Assembly: GCF_008728515.1 (NCBI RefSeq)
Contig: NC_044978.1
Span: 143,391,787-143,455,786, forward strand
Length of the DNA stretch: 64,000 nucleotides
Direction: 5' to 3'
Origin: Papio anubis
Lineage: Eukaryota > Chordata > Mammalia > Primates > Cercopithecidae
Shown here one piece after another: positions 36,198 to 46,464 of this stretch (positions within the stretch are counted from its first letter, which is position 1; every line of letters begins with the position of its first letter). The notes under the pieces were generated by a model. It saw only the letters and a list, made by a program, of their open reading frames with translations. It was not told the DNA's origin and ran no database searches. Made by a program: the position numbers and the translations under genes.

Positions 36198-36766
36198 TGT
36201 CCTGAAGGAAATAATTTCAAGGACTGCATTTGTGCTGGGTTTGGGGTTTCTTTTTTCTGTATTTCTTTATTTTACAAGAAAAAAGATACGACGATGATGT
36301 TTTAGTTTAATATTCAGAAATAAGTAATTTTATGCATCAAAAATTACTCCTATTTCTCAGATATGCAAAGCAAATGTTCTGCATATGCCTGCTATAACTT
36401 TATTTTGGTTTATCCAATCAATTGCTCAAATCTCCATTTTTCTTATTAGCAGGGAGCAAATCTCTCACATGTAAGGGTTTCTTCAGTCACATAGATTTTT
36501 TCAAAATCCTGAGAGGGTCCTGCTTCCCTGAACTAGTATATGATCATTCCACTAGTGGTATATTTTTTGCCACAACATGAGGTCACTGTTGAAGACACAT
36601 CCTGTACAGTTTGATAACTGATGCTTGTCACTTCCTACTAGGTTAACTTGCTATTCCAGATTCCCATCCAGGCCAGAAAAAAAAGGAACCAAACATATAC
36701 CTATTTTTAGCTTACACTCCAATCCCCAGACAGTATTCTCCAAAGCACAACACTACACCAATGTTT
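36198..36766. other. No gene seen; left flank of the full-length L1
   Basis: AT-rich unique sequence ending in GTTTAAAAAATTTTC, which fits the TTTT/AA cleavage preference of the L1 endonuclease when read on the opposite strand. Confidence 0.35.
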
Positions 36767-36787
36767 AAAAAATTTTCTCGATAAGCT

Positions 36788-37814
36788 GGGGGGCGGAGCA
36801 AGATGGCCGAATAGGAGCAGCTCCAGTCTTCAACTCCCAGCGCCAGCGACACAGAAGACCGGTGATTTCGGCATTTTCAACTGAGGTACTGGGTTCATCT
36901 CACTGGGGAGTGCCGGAAGATCGGTACTGGTCAGCTGCTGCAGCCCGACCAGCGAGAGCTGAAGCAGGGCGAGGCATTGCCTCACCTGGGAAGCGCAAGG
37001 GGGAAGGGAATCCCTTTTCCTAGCCAGGGGAACTGAGACACACAACACCTGGAGAATCCGGTAACTCCCACCCCAATACTGCGCTTTGAGCAAACAGGAA
37101 CACCAGGAGATCATATCCCACACCTGGCTGGGAGGGTCCCACACCCACGGAGCCTCCCTCATTGCTATCACAGCAGTCTGTGATCTACCGGCAAGGCAGC
37201 AGCGAGGCTGGGGGAGGGGCGCCCGCCATTGCTCAGGCTTAAGTAGGTAAACAAAGCTGCTGGGAAGCTCGAACTGGGTGGAGCTCACAGCAGCTCAAGG
37301 AAACCTGCCTGTCTCTGTAGACTCCACCTCTGGGGGCAGGGCACAGTAAACAATAACAAAGCAGCAGATACCTCTGCAGACCCAAACGACTCTGTCTGAC
37401 AGCTTTGAAGAGAGCAGTGGATCTCCCAACACGGAGGTTGAGATCTGAGAAGGGACAGACTGCCTGCTCAAGTGGGTCCCTGACCCCTGAGTAGCCTAAC
37501 TGGGAGACATCCCCCACTAGGGGCAGTCTGACACCCCACACCTCACAGGGTGGAGTACACCCCTGAGAGGAAGCTTCCAAAGCAAGAATCAGACAGGTAC
37601 ACTTGCTGTTCAGAAATATTCTATCTTCTGCAGTCTCTGCTGCTGATACCCAGGCAAACAGGGTCTGGAGTGGACCTCAAGCAATCTCCAACAGACCTAC
37701 AGCTGGGGGTCCTGACTGTTAGAAGGAAAACTATCAAACAGGAAGGACACCTACACCAAAACCCCATCAGTACATCACCATCATCAAAGACCAGAGGCAG
37801 ATAAAACCACAAAG
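36788..37814 (+). promoter_or_regulatory. L1 5'UTR with internal promoter
   Basis: CpG-containing sequence ahead of ORF1. A CAAGATGGCCG block at 36799-36809 matches the YY1 site at the start of primate L1s, which sets the correct transcription start. The rest (for example GGGGGAGGGGCGCCCGCC near 37210) is conserved L1 5'UTR. Minus-strand open frames here (36830-37580) are shadows. Short plus-strand frames such as 37550-37804 precede ORF1 and have no known role. Confidence 0.8.
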
Positions 37815-38831
37815 ATGGGGAAAAAGCAGGGCAGAAAAGCTGGAAATTCAAAAAACAAGAGCGCATCTCCCCCGGCAAAGGAGCGCAGCTCATCGCCAGC
37901 AACGGATCAAAGCTGGACGGAGAATGACTTTGACGAGATGAGAGAAGAAGGCTTCAGTCCATCAAATTTCTCAGAGCTAAAGGAGGAATTACGTACCCAG
38001 CGCAAAGAAACTAAAAATCTTGAAAAAAAAGTGGAAGAATTGACGGCTAGACTAATTAATGCAGAGAAGGTCATAAACGAAATGAAAGAGATGAAAAGCA
38101 TGACACGAGAAATACGTGACAAATGCACAAGCTTCAGTAACCGACTCGATCAACTGGAAGAAAGAGTATCAGCGATTGAGGATCAAATGAATGAAATGAA
38201 GCGAGAAGAGAAACCAAAAGAAAAAAGAAGAAAAAGAAATGAACAAAGCCTGCAAGAAGTATGGGATTATGTAAAAAGACCAAATCTACGTCTGATTGGG
38301 GTGCCTGAAAGTGAGGGGGAAAATGGAAACAAGTTGGAAAACACTCTTCAGGATATCATCCAGGAGAACTTCCCCAACCTAGTAGGGCAGGCCAACATTC
38401 AAATCCAGGAAATACAGAGAACGCCACAAAGATACTCCTCGAGAAGAGCAACTCCAAGACACATAATTGCCAGATTCACCAAAGTTGAAATGAAGGAAAA
38501 AATCTTAAGGGCAGCCAGAGAGAAAGGTCGGGTTACCCACAAAGGGAAGCCCATCAGACTCACAGCAGATCTCTCGGCAGAAACTCTCCAAGCCAGAAGA
38601 GAGTGGGGGCCAATATTCAACATTCTTAAAGAAAAGAATTTTAAACCCAGAATTTCATATCCAGCCAAACTAAGTTTCATAAGTGAAGGAGAAATAAAAT
38701 CCTTTACAGATAAGCAAATGCTTAGAGATTTTGTCACCACTAGGCCTGCCTTACAAGAGACCCTGAAGGAAGTACTAAACATGGAAAGGAACAACCGGTA
38801 CCAGCCATCTCAAAAACATGCCAAAATGTAA
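37815..38831 (+). CDS. L1 ORF1 protein (RNA-binding chaperone)
   Basis: This is the 338-residue nucleic-acid-binding chaperone that coats L1 RNA as homotrimers in the cytoplasmic RNP. It shows a basic N terminus, a heptad-rich coiled coil at about residues 52-152, an RRM domain at about 153-250 (starting near RPNLRLIGVPE) and a C-terminal domain at about 260-325 containing AETLQARREWGPIFNIL and YPAKLSFISEGEIKSF. The frame is uninterrupted and the length equals human L1HS ORF1p. The RRM and C-terminal domains are close to human. The coiled coil differs at many positions, a region known to change fast between primate L1 lineages. The start is the ATG in AAAGATGGGG, as in other L1s. Confidence 0.95.
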   Translation: MGKKQGRKAGNSKNKSASPPAKERSSSPATDQSWTENDFDEMREEGFSPSNFSELKEELRTQRKETKNLEKKVEELTARLINAEKVINEMKEMKSMTREIRDKCTSFSNRLDQLEERVSAIEDQMNEMKREEKPKEKRRKRNEQSLQEVWDYVKRPNLRLIGVPESEGENGNKLENTLQDIIQENFPNLVGQANIQIQEIQRTPQRYSSRRATPRHIIARFTKVEMKEKILRAAREKGRVTHKGKPIRLTADLSAETLQARREWGPIFNILKEKNFKPRISYPAKLSFISEGEIKSFTDKQMLRDFVTTRPALQETLKEVLNMERNNRYQPSQKHAKM

Positions 38832-38894
38832 AGACCATCGAGGCTAGGAAGAAACTATATCAACTAATGAGCAAAATAACCAGTTAATATCATA
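38832..38894 (+). other. L1 inter-ORF spacer
   Basis: The 63-bp gap after the ORF1 stop has the usual primate L1 length and sequence type. ORF2 is translated from the same RNA by an unconventional reinitiation-like mechanism, as known for the family. Confidence 0.85.
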
Positions 38895-41800
38895 ATGGCA
38901 GGATCAAGTTCACACATAACAATCTTAACCTTAAATGTAAATGGACTAAATGCTCCAATTAAGAGACACAGACTGGCAAACTGGATAAAGAGTCAAGACC
39001 CATCAGTCTGCTGTATTCAGGAGACCCATCTCACACGCAGAGACATACATAGGCTCAAAATAAAGGGATGGAGGAAGATTTACCAAGCAAATGGAGAACA
39101 AAAAAAAGCAGGGGTTGCAATCCTAGTCTCTGATAAAACAGACTTTAAACCATCAAAGATCAAAAGAGACAAAGAAGGCCATTACATAATGGTAAAGGGA
39201 TCAATTCAACAGGAAGAGCTAACTATCCTAAATATATATGCACCCAATACAGGAGCACCCAGATTCATAAAGCAAGTCCTTAGAGACTTACAAAGAGACT
39301 TAGACTCCCATACAATAATAATGGGAGACTTCAACACTCCACTGTCAACATTAGACAGATCAACGAGACAGAAAGTTAACAAGGATATCCAGGAATTGAA
39401 CTCATCTCTGCAGCAAGCAGACCTAATAGACATCTATAGAACTCTCCACCCCAAATCAACAGAATATACATTCTTCTCAGCACCACATCGTACTTATTCC
39501 AAAATTGACCACGTAATTGGAAGTAAAGCACTCCTCAGCAAATGTACAAGAACAGAAATTATTACAAACTGTCTCTCAGACCACAGTGCAATCAAACTAG
39601 AACTCAGGACTAAGAAACTCAATCAAAACCGCTCAACTACATGGAAACTGAACAACCTGCTCCTGAATGACTACTGGGTACATAACGAAATGAAGGCAGA
39701 AATAAAGATGTTCTTTGAAACCAATGAGAACAAAGATACAACATACCAGAATCTCTGGGACACATTTAAAGCAGTGTGTAGAGGGAAATTTATAGCACTA
39801 AATGCCCACAAGAGAAAGCAGGAAAGATCTAAAATTGACACTCTAACATCGCAATTAAAAGAATTAGAGAAGCAAGAGCAAACACATTCGAAAGCTAGCA
39901 GAAGGCTAGAAATAACTAAGATCAGAGCAGAACTGAAGGAGATAGAGACACAAAAAACCCTCCAAAAAATCAATGAATCCAGGAGTTGGTTTTTTGAAAA
40001 GATCAACAAAATTGACAGACCACTAGCAAGACTAATAAAGAAGAAAAGAGAGAAGAATCAAATCGACGCAATTAAAAATGATAAAGGGGATATCACCACC
40101 GACCCCACAGAAATACAAACTACCATCAGAGAATACTATAAACACCTCTACGCAAATAAACTGGAAAACCTAGAAGAAATGGATAATTTCCTGGACACTT
40201 ACACTCTTCCAAGACTAAACCAGGAAGAAGTTGAATCCCTGAATAGACCAATAGTAGGCTCTGAAATTGAGGCAATAATTAATAGCCTACCAACCAAAAA
40301 AAGTCCAGGACCAGATGGATTCACAGCTGAATTCTACCAGAGGTATAAGGAGGAGTTGGTACCATTCCTTCTGAAACTATTCCAATCAATAGAAAAAGAG
40401 GGAATCCTCCCTAACTCATTTTATGAGGCCAACATCATCCTGATACCAAAGCCTGGCAGAGACACAACAAAAAAAGAGAATTTTAGACCAATATCCCTGA
40501 TGAACATCGATGCAAAAATCCTCAATAAAATACTGGCAAACCGGATTCAGCAACACATCAAAAAGCTTATCCACCATGATCAAGTGGGCTTCATCCCTGG
40601 GATGCAAGGCTGGTTCAACATTCGCAAATCAATAAACATAATCCAGCATATAAACAGAACCAAAGACAAGAACCACATGATTATCTCAATAGATGCAGAA
40701 AAGGCTTTTGACAAAATTCAACAGCCCTTCATGCTAAAAACGCTCAATAAATTCGGTATTGATGGAACGTACCTCAAAATAATAAGAGCTATTTATGACA
40801 AACCCACAGCCAATATCATACTGAATGGGCAAAAACTGGAAAAATTCCCTTTGAAAACTGGCACAAGACAGGGATGCCCTCTCTCACCACTCCTATTCAA
40901 CATAGTGTTGGAAGTTCTGGCTAGGGCAATTAGGCAAGAGAAAGAAATCAGGGGTATTCAGTTAGGAAAAGAAGAAGTCAAATTGTCCCTGTTTGCAGAT
41001 GACATGATTGTATATTTAGAAAACCCCATTGTCTCAGCCCAAAATCTCCTTAAGCTGATAAGCAACTTCAGCAAAGTCTCAGGATACAAAATTAATGTGC
41101 AAAAATCACAAGCATTCTTATACACCAGTAACAGACAAACAGAGAGCCAAATCATGAATGAACTTCCATTCACAATTGCTTCAAAGAGAATAAAATACCT
41201 AGGAATCCAACTTACAAGGGATGTAAAGGACCTCTTCAAGGAGAACTACAAACCACTGCTCACTGAAATAAAAGAGGACACAAACAAATGGAAGAACATA
41301 CCATGCTCATGGATAGGAAGAATCAATATCGTGAAAATGGCCATACTGCCCAAGGTAATCTATAGATTCAATGCCATCCCCATCAAGCTACCAATGAGTT
41401 TCTTCACAGAATTGGAAAAAACTGCTTTAAAGTTCATATGGAACCAAAAAAGAGCCCGCATCTCCAAGACAATCCTAAGTCAAAAGAACAAAGCTGGAGG
41501 CATCACGCTACCTGACTTCAAACTATACTACAAGGCTACAGTAACCAAAACAGCATGGTACTGGTACCAAAACAGAGATATAGACCAATGGAACAGAACA
41601 GAGTCCTCAGAAATAATACCACACATCTACAGCCATCTGATCTTTGACAAACCTGAGAAAAACAAGAAATGGGGAAAGGATTCCCTATTTAATAAATGGT
41701 GCTGGGAAAATTGGCTAGCCATAAGTAGAAAGCTGAAACTGGATCCTTTCCTTACTCCTTATACGAAAATTAATTCAAGATGGATTAGAGACTTAAATGT

Positions 41801-42722
41801 TAGACCTAATACCATAAAAATCCTAGAGGAAAACCTAGGTAGTACCATTCAGGACATAGGCATGGGCAAAGACTTCATGTCTAAAACACCAAAAGCAACG
41901 GCAGCAAAAGCCAAAATTGACAAATGGGATCTCATTAAACTAAAGAGCTTCTGCACAGCAAAAGAAACTACCATCAGAGTGAACAGGCAACCTACAGAAT
42001 GGGAGAAAATTTTTGCAATCTACTCATCTGACAAAGGGCTAATATCCAGAACCTACAAAGAACTCAAACAAATTTACAAGAAAAAAACAAACAACCCCAT
42101 CAAAAAGTGGGCAAAGGATATGAATAGACATTTCTCAAAAGAAGACATTCATACAGCCAACAAACACATGAAAAAATGCTCATCATCACTGGCCATCAGA
42201 GAAATGCAAATCAAAACCACAATGAGATACCATCTCACACCAGTTAGAATGGCGATCATTAAAAAGTCAGGAAACAACAGGTGCTGGAGAGGATGTGGAG
42301 AAATAGGAACACTTTTACACTGTTGGTGGGATTGTAAACTAGTTCAACCATTATGGAAAACAGTATGGCGATTCCTCAAGGATCTAGAACTAGATGTACC
42401 ATATGACCCAGCCATCCCATTACTGGGGATATACCCAAAGGATTATAAATTATGCTGCTATAAAGACACATGCACACGTATGTTTATTGCAGCACTATTC
42501 ACAATAGCAAAGACTTGGAATCAACCCAAATGTCCATCAGTGACAGATTGGATTAAGAAAATGTGGCACATATACACCATGGAATACTATGCAGCCATCA
42601 AAAAGGATGAGTTTGTGTCCTTTGTAGGGACATGGATGCAGCTGGAATCCATCATTCTTAGCAAACTATCACAAGAACAGAAAACCAAACACCGCATGTT
42701 CTCACTCATAGGTGGGAACTGA
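38895..42722 (+). CDS. L1 ORF2 protein (endonuclease/reverse transcriptase)
   Basis: The 1275-residue enzyme of target-primed reverse transcription. The APE-like endonuclease (residues about 1-239) keeps N14 in TLNVNG, E43 in CIQETH, the MGDFN motif near 145 and SDH near 228-230. The Z region and reverse transcriptase follow, with KSPGPDGFTAEFY, GTRQGCPLSPLLF and the catalytic FADD near 700-703. The C-terminal cysteine-rich segment CWRGCGEIGTLLHCWWDC (about 1130-1147) is intact. There are no stops or frameshifts, and the protein is very similar to human L1 ORF2p, so it may be enzymatically competent. Minus-strand frames inside it are shadows. Confidence 0.96.
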   Translation: MAGSSSHITILTLNVNGLNAPIKRHRLANWIKSQDPSVCCIQETHLTRRDIHRLKIKGWRKIYQANGEQKKAGVAILVSDKTDFKPSKIKRDKEGHYIMVKGSIQQEELTILNIYAPNTGAPRFIKQVLRDLQRDLDSHTIIMGDFNTPLSTLDRSTRQKVNKDIQELNSSLQQADLIDIYRTLHPKSTEYTFFSAPHRTYSKIDHVIGSKALLSKCTRTEIITNCLSDHSAIKLELRTKKLNQNRSTTWKLNNLLLNDYWVHNEMKAEIKMFFETNENKDTTYQNLWDTFKAVCRGKFIALNAHKRKQERSKIDTLTSQLKELEKQEQTHSKASRRLEITKIRAELKEIETQKTLQKINESRSWFFEKINKIDRPLARLIKKKREKNQIDAIKNDKGDITTDPTEIQTTIREYYKHLYANKLENLEEMDNFLDTYTLPRLNQEEVESLNRPIVGSEIEAIINSLPTKKSPGPDGFTAEFYQRYKEELVPFLLKLFQSIEKEGILPNSFYEANIILIPKPGRDTTKKENFRPISLMNIDAKILNKILANRIQQHIKKLIHHDQVGFIPGMQGWFNIRKSINIIQHINRTKDKNHMIISIDAEKAFDKIQQPFMLKTLNKFGIDGTYLKIIRAIYDKPTANIILNGQKLEKFPLKTGTRQGCPLSPLLFNIVLEVLARAIRQEKEIRGIQLGKEEVKLSLFADDMIVYLENPIVSAQNLLKLISNFSKVSGYKINVQKSQAFLYTSNRQTESQIMNELPFTIASKRIKYLGIQLTRDVKDLFKENYKPLLTEIKEDTNKWKNIPCSWIGRINIVKMAILPKVIYRFNAIPIKLPMSFFTELEKTALKFIWNQKRARISKTILSQKNKAGGITLPDFKLYYKATVTKTAWYWYQNRDIDQWNRTESSEIIPHIYSHLIFDKPEKNKKWGKDSLFNKWCWENWLAISRKLKLDPFLTPYTKINSRWIRDLNVRPNTIKILEENLGSTIQDIGMGKDFMSKTPKATAAKAKIDKWDLIKLKSFCTAKETTIRVNRQPTEWEKIFAIYSSDKGLISRTYKELKQIYKKKTNNPIKKWAKDMNRHFSKEDIHTANKHMKKCSSSLAIREMQIKTTMRYHLTPVRMAIIKKSGNNRCWRGCGEIGTLLHCWWDCKLVQPLWKTVWRFLKDLELDVPYDPAIPLLGIYPKDYKLCCYKDTCTRMFIAALFTIAKTWNQPKCPSVTDWIKKMWHIYTMEYYAAIKKDEFVSFVGTWMQLESIILSKLSQEQKTKHRMFSLIGGN

Positions 42723-42960
42723 ACAATGAGATCACTTGGACTTGGGAAGGGGAACATCACACACCGGGGCCTATCATGGGGAGGGGGAAGGGGGGAGGGA
42801 TTGCATTGGGAGTTATACCTGATGTAAATGACGAGTTGATGGGTGCAGCACACCAACAAGGCACAAGTATACATATGTAACAAACCTGCACGTTATGCAC
42901 ATGTACCCTACAACTTACAGTATAATAATAATAAATAAATTTAAAAAAAAAAAAAAAAAA
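42723..42960 (+). other. L1 3'UTR with G-rich tract, poly(A) signal and A-tail
   Basis: A G-rich run at 42778-42800 (GGGGAGGGGGAAGGGGGGAGGG) is the conserved L1 3'UTR quadruplex-prone element. The variant (ACACCGGGGCC, AATGACGAGTTGATGGG, ACAAACCTGCACGTT) matches older L1PA subfamilies rather than L1HS. An ATAATAATAATAAATAAAT run supplies AATAAA before the A-tail. Confidence 0.85.
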
Positions 42961-42973
42961 TTTCTCATCAGCT

Positions 42974-44139
42974 ACATCACGTGCTGAAAATATCCCCCTC
43001 AACAGTAAAAAAACATACATCTTTCATTTTAACCCAGATTTTCCCTGGATTCAAAATGAAATTGTGACTGAACTACAGAAGGATGAAGCTGACACAGAGA
43101 TAGAGACAATGGCTGACAATAATTGATGGGGCTTTGATTGGAATTTCCTGTTAAATATGGACTCAATTATCAAGTTTATTACCAACTCTATATTCCATAA
43201 AACAAATAGTGGAAAGTGAGAGGGGAAAAGTAGGGATATTGGTTGATACGTATATATATATATCAAGATAATTGAGAAAGTTATAATATGCCTAAGTATT
43301 CTCATCTGCATTTCCACACCTGATCATCACATTTGGTTTGTATTTATAAACTTCTTTTTTATGTTTTTCCATGTTAAGCCTGCACCTCAGTGGAATGGGT
43401 TCTTCTCCTAGTAGGATAATCTAAAATCTAAAACTTTCCTTCTACACACTCTTACCTTCTGGTTGTCCTGCTTTTGTTGCAGTGCTATAATCTCTTATTA
43501 GCTTTTATCTCTAGATGTCGTAGCACTAGGTGGTGTCTAAGAAACAGTCTGGGATCTAGACATCCTTCTTTCTGCACACATTGTATACCAGCAATACATC
43601 TTGCATTGATAAATAGAATCAATCATTCTGCCAAACAGTAGCTTTTTTTCTGTGTGAATGATAGCATCTGAAACTAAAAATGGCCTTCTGAAAGAATCAT
43701 TGTCAACAGAACCATCGCTTTTGCCCTTACTAGAAGAACTTTTCCTTTGAATACTAAGATAGCTATATCAATAGTCTGATATAATAGGGGTGGGAAACAA
43801 AAATATTTTGAGCAAAAATATTAACAGTAATATTTAGAGCATCCATTCCCATTTCTAATTTTTGGTTCCCAGACTCAAGTATTCTGACTATGCAAAAATA
43901 GTGCCATAGATTGTCATTGGTTAAGAGTATCTATTGCACTCTAAATCTCAACTTATTTTTTCCCAGCCCCCTCAATTCTTTTAATATATAACTACTTCTT
44001 TTTCTAAACCAACATTTCATGGAATAAATACTTTGACTGAAAATGCCTTGATTGCCTACAGGATAAATATAAATGCCTGCACCTTCAAAGCTGACCACTA
44101 TCTAGGCCAAGATTATCTCTACCCGTATATGGCAGGTAT
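42974..44139. other. No gene seen; right flank of the L1
   Basis: AT-rich sequence including a short (TA)n at 43251-43263. The minus-strand open frame at 43051-43317 lacks a recognisable domain. Confidence 0.3.
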
Positions 44140-44345
44140 TGAATTAAAGAATTCATCCATAATAACCTAATCATTGAAGAAACCCTTTTAATTAGATACT
44201 AGTATTATTTTCATTTAACAAATAAGAAAATTGAGGCACAGAAAGTATAAGTTACTTGCTTAAAGACATACAGCTAGTAAATGGCAGAACTGGGATTGGA
44301 AACCAGAAAGTCAGGATGCAGAGCCTAACCACAGGGATACACTGT
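44140..44345 (+). repeat. MIR SINE
   Basis: The order 'attattttcatttaacaaataag', 'aaaattgaggcacagaaag', 'cttgcttaaagacatacagctag', 'aatggcagaactgggattgg', 'gcctaaccac' is the MIR core on the plus strand. Confidence 0.85.
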
Positions 44346-45955
44346 CTATGACCATCATCTTTGGGGTCATTTGAAGCATGCAATGAATGCTTGCCATCTG
44401 CCAGGCTAAGTGCTTTGCTCTAAGCATTTTGTTTTCCACTTGTCTGAATCCATAGCTGAGCTATGACATTCCACCCATATCTTTGCTGTAGAAATCCCAG
44501 CTGTTATCACATACACTACTGTAAGCTCATTCCACCAACAAAGGCTCTCATATTTATATATTCTGCTCCTTTGAGCATTCTGTAATGTTTTTAGTCTCTA
44601 GCAGTCATCTGATAATCAATAGCCTGCATAATACAGTTTGTGTTCTACTTATCTATAAGATGACTTACTTCCCAATCATGATAGGGGCAAAACCATGTCA
44701 GATTATATATATTAATCTCCCTCACAATGCCTAATATATTTTTGAAGTGAATGTCATGGCTAGCATTGATTCCAGAAACTCTGGGAGTTTTCTATAATTA
44801 CATATCACCTTAGCATTACTAACAAATCCAAATATTTAATTTAGAGACAAAAGTACACCTACCTCATAAATAGAGTCAAAATTCATCCCCAGTTCCTACT
44901 TTTTGCAAACAGGGAAGGAGAGGAAAATGGGAAGAGGCACACATGGGGTGGGGATTACAGCTACTGGGAGCTCTTGACATATTTATAACAGCAAAAGAAT
45001 GTACAGCAACTACTGAAAAAACACAAAGATTGTAGTAGTCTTACCTTAGGGAAGAATGTTCTATAAAACAGTTTGTATTTCTTTTTACTAAAAATAAAGC
45101 TTGCTATGATATTTCCTTCCCAAAATACAAAAATGTAATGGAAAATATTTTGACAATTCTGTCTCTAGGTAAAATCTACAGCAAACAGGTAACTCAGAAC
45201 AGACATTTAAAGGTCAAAGCATACATGTAAACTTCAGAGCAATAAAGTGGCATCTGGTGTTCCAGGAAACAACACCTTAGATTTTGTACCAGTGCTTCTT
45301 CTAGGGTCTTCAGGTTTCACAATGTCTTTATTCATCCAATGAAATGTTCAAAATAGGAATGAAAGCAATCAGCAATTCAGAAGAACAAAAATTAAAAGAT
45401 TACTGTTTTCCATTAGTTTTAACTTCATTTACTGCAATAAATCAGCACTGCACCATAGCACGATTTTCTAGATTATGCAAACATTTTGCTTTCTGACTGA
45501 TCTATGACTTCTATTCTGGGTACTCAGATAACATTTATATTTATATTCCTCTAACAAGGTGGTGCAAAGTAAAGGATTAAGACCACAGAAAATATAAAGA
45601 AAGAAAGGTAACAACTTTGGGGCACAGAATGCTAAATGAGGCATGTGCAGTACAGAGAATCAGTATGGATTTTCCAGATGTTGATTAAAAGTAGGCTCCA
45701 GTTTTACTACCTATGACCAATGCTTTTAGGACATCTTATATTCTTCTATGAAAGCTTTGTTCCAACTCAAAGTCACCTTGCCGCCAAATCATACATTTAA
45801 AATTTTTCAATATATTCTGTTCTAAGTTTAATAGAAGAATTCAAAAACTTCAAAATAGAACCAGAACAAAAGTTTCCATCAGAATGAGTACTCCTTCTTT
45901 TCCTAGAGGAATTGTGCTTTAAGACATGGATACTTATACGTGAAAAATATTTTTA
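44346..45955. other. No gene seen
   Basis: Unique AT-rich sequence. No exon-like segments or clear young repeats. Confidence 0.3.
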
Positions 45956-45959
45956 TCTC

Positions 45960-46464
45960 TATTGACTAAAATTATTATAGCGTGTCAAAGAATGCCCAAT
46001 GTAGAAGGTGCTTCTTGATGGAATCCACTGCAATCACTTTCAGTAAAGCATGAGTCTGCTGCTGCAGCAGCAGCATCCTCAATAAGACTGTCTCTTTCCA
46101 AGTGAAGAAAGTGCACAAAGAGCAACATGTCTTCCAAAGTGATTGAGCCTCCCATCAAGCATGGTCGGCATTAGAAATGCTGGTACCTAAGTGATGCCAG
46201 TTGCCGATGAGCCTGAAGGGAGATCAGAAATGCAGTGATGAATAACCTTGAACGTATCATCAATAATGCCCTTGGTTACTGTCATGGCCACATAAGTTAT
46301 CTAAAGCTTTCTTAGCCAACTTAGACTTCACATACTTTCAAGGTTGGTCGACTTTCTCCATTCCCTCTGTGATACATTCCTTCTGATGCCTCCTGTCTCC
46401 TGAATGTTCTCCGACCCGTAGAACCACTCTTGTCTGCTGGTTCACTTCCACTAGCAGCAGACAT
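45960..46464 (-). pseudogene. Possible processed pseudogene, source gene unknown
   Basis: The sequence is less AT-rich than its neighbours and reads on the minus strand as protein-like segments in shifting frames. An ATG at 46464-46462 opens a 47-codon Gly/Ser/Arg-rich frame ending at TAA (46323-46321). Further frames then follow one another, including one across 46300-46205 and one across about 46145-45985 with an Ala run. No introns, no clear A-tail and no gene that I recognise, so this is tentative. The alternative is unique non-coding DNA with chance frames. Confidence 0.3.
46056..46073. repeat. Perfect 18-bp CTG/CAG palindrome
   Basis: CTGCTGCTG joined directly to CAGCAGCAG, self-complementary with no spacer. 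Confidence 0.9.

Larger units (their letters stand above)
36788..42960 (+). mobile_element. Full-length L1 (L1PA lineage) with both ORFs open
   Basis: The 6.17-kb element runs from a GGGGGGCGGAGCAAGATGG start to an A-tail (42942-42960). It has a 1027-bp 5'UTR, ORF1 (338 codons), a 63-bp inter-ORF spacer, ORF2 (1275 codons) and a 3'UTR of about 220 bp. Both ORFs have the same lengths as in active human L1. The 5'UTR, the ORF1 coiled coil and the 3'UTR differ from human L1HS as I know it. Imperfect target duplications flank it (about 36767-36787 and 42954-42973). The intact frames imply fairly recent insertion and possible competence for movement, which is not demonstrated. Confidence 0.96.

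Noticed and set aside
36830..37580. Minus-strand frames of 113 and 152 codons in the L1 5'UTR
   Set aside because: They are antisense to the L1 5'UTR. Although a minus-strand ORF0 is known near the 5' end of primate L1s, the position and peptide do not let me claim it.
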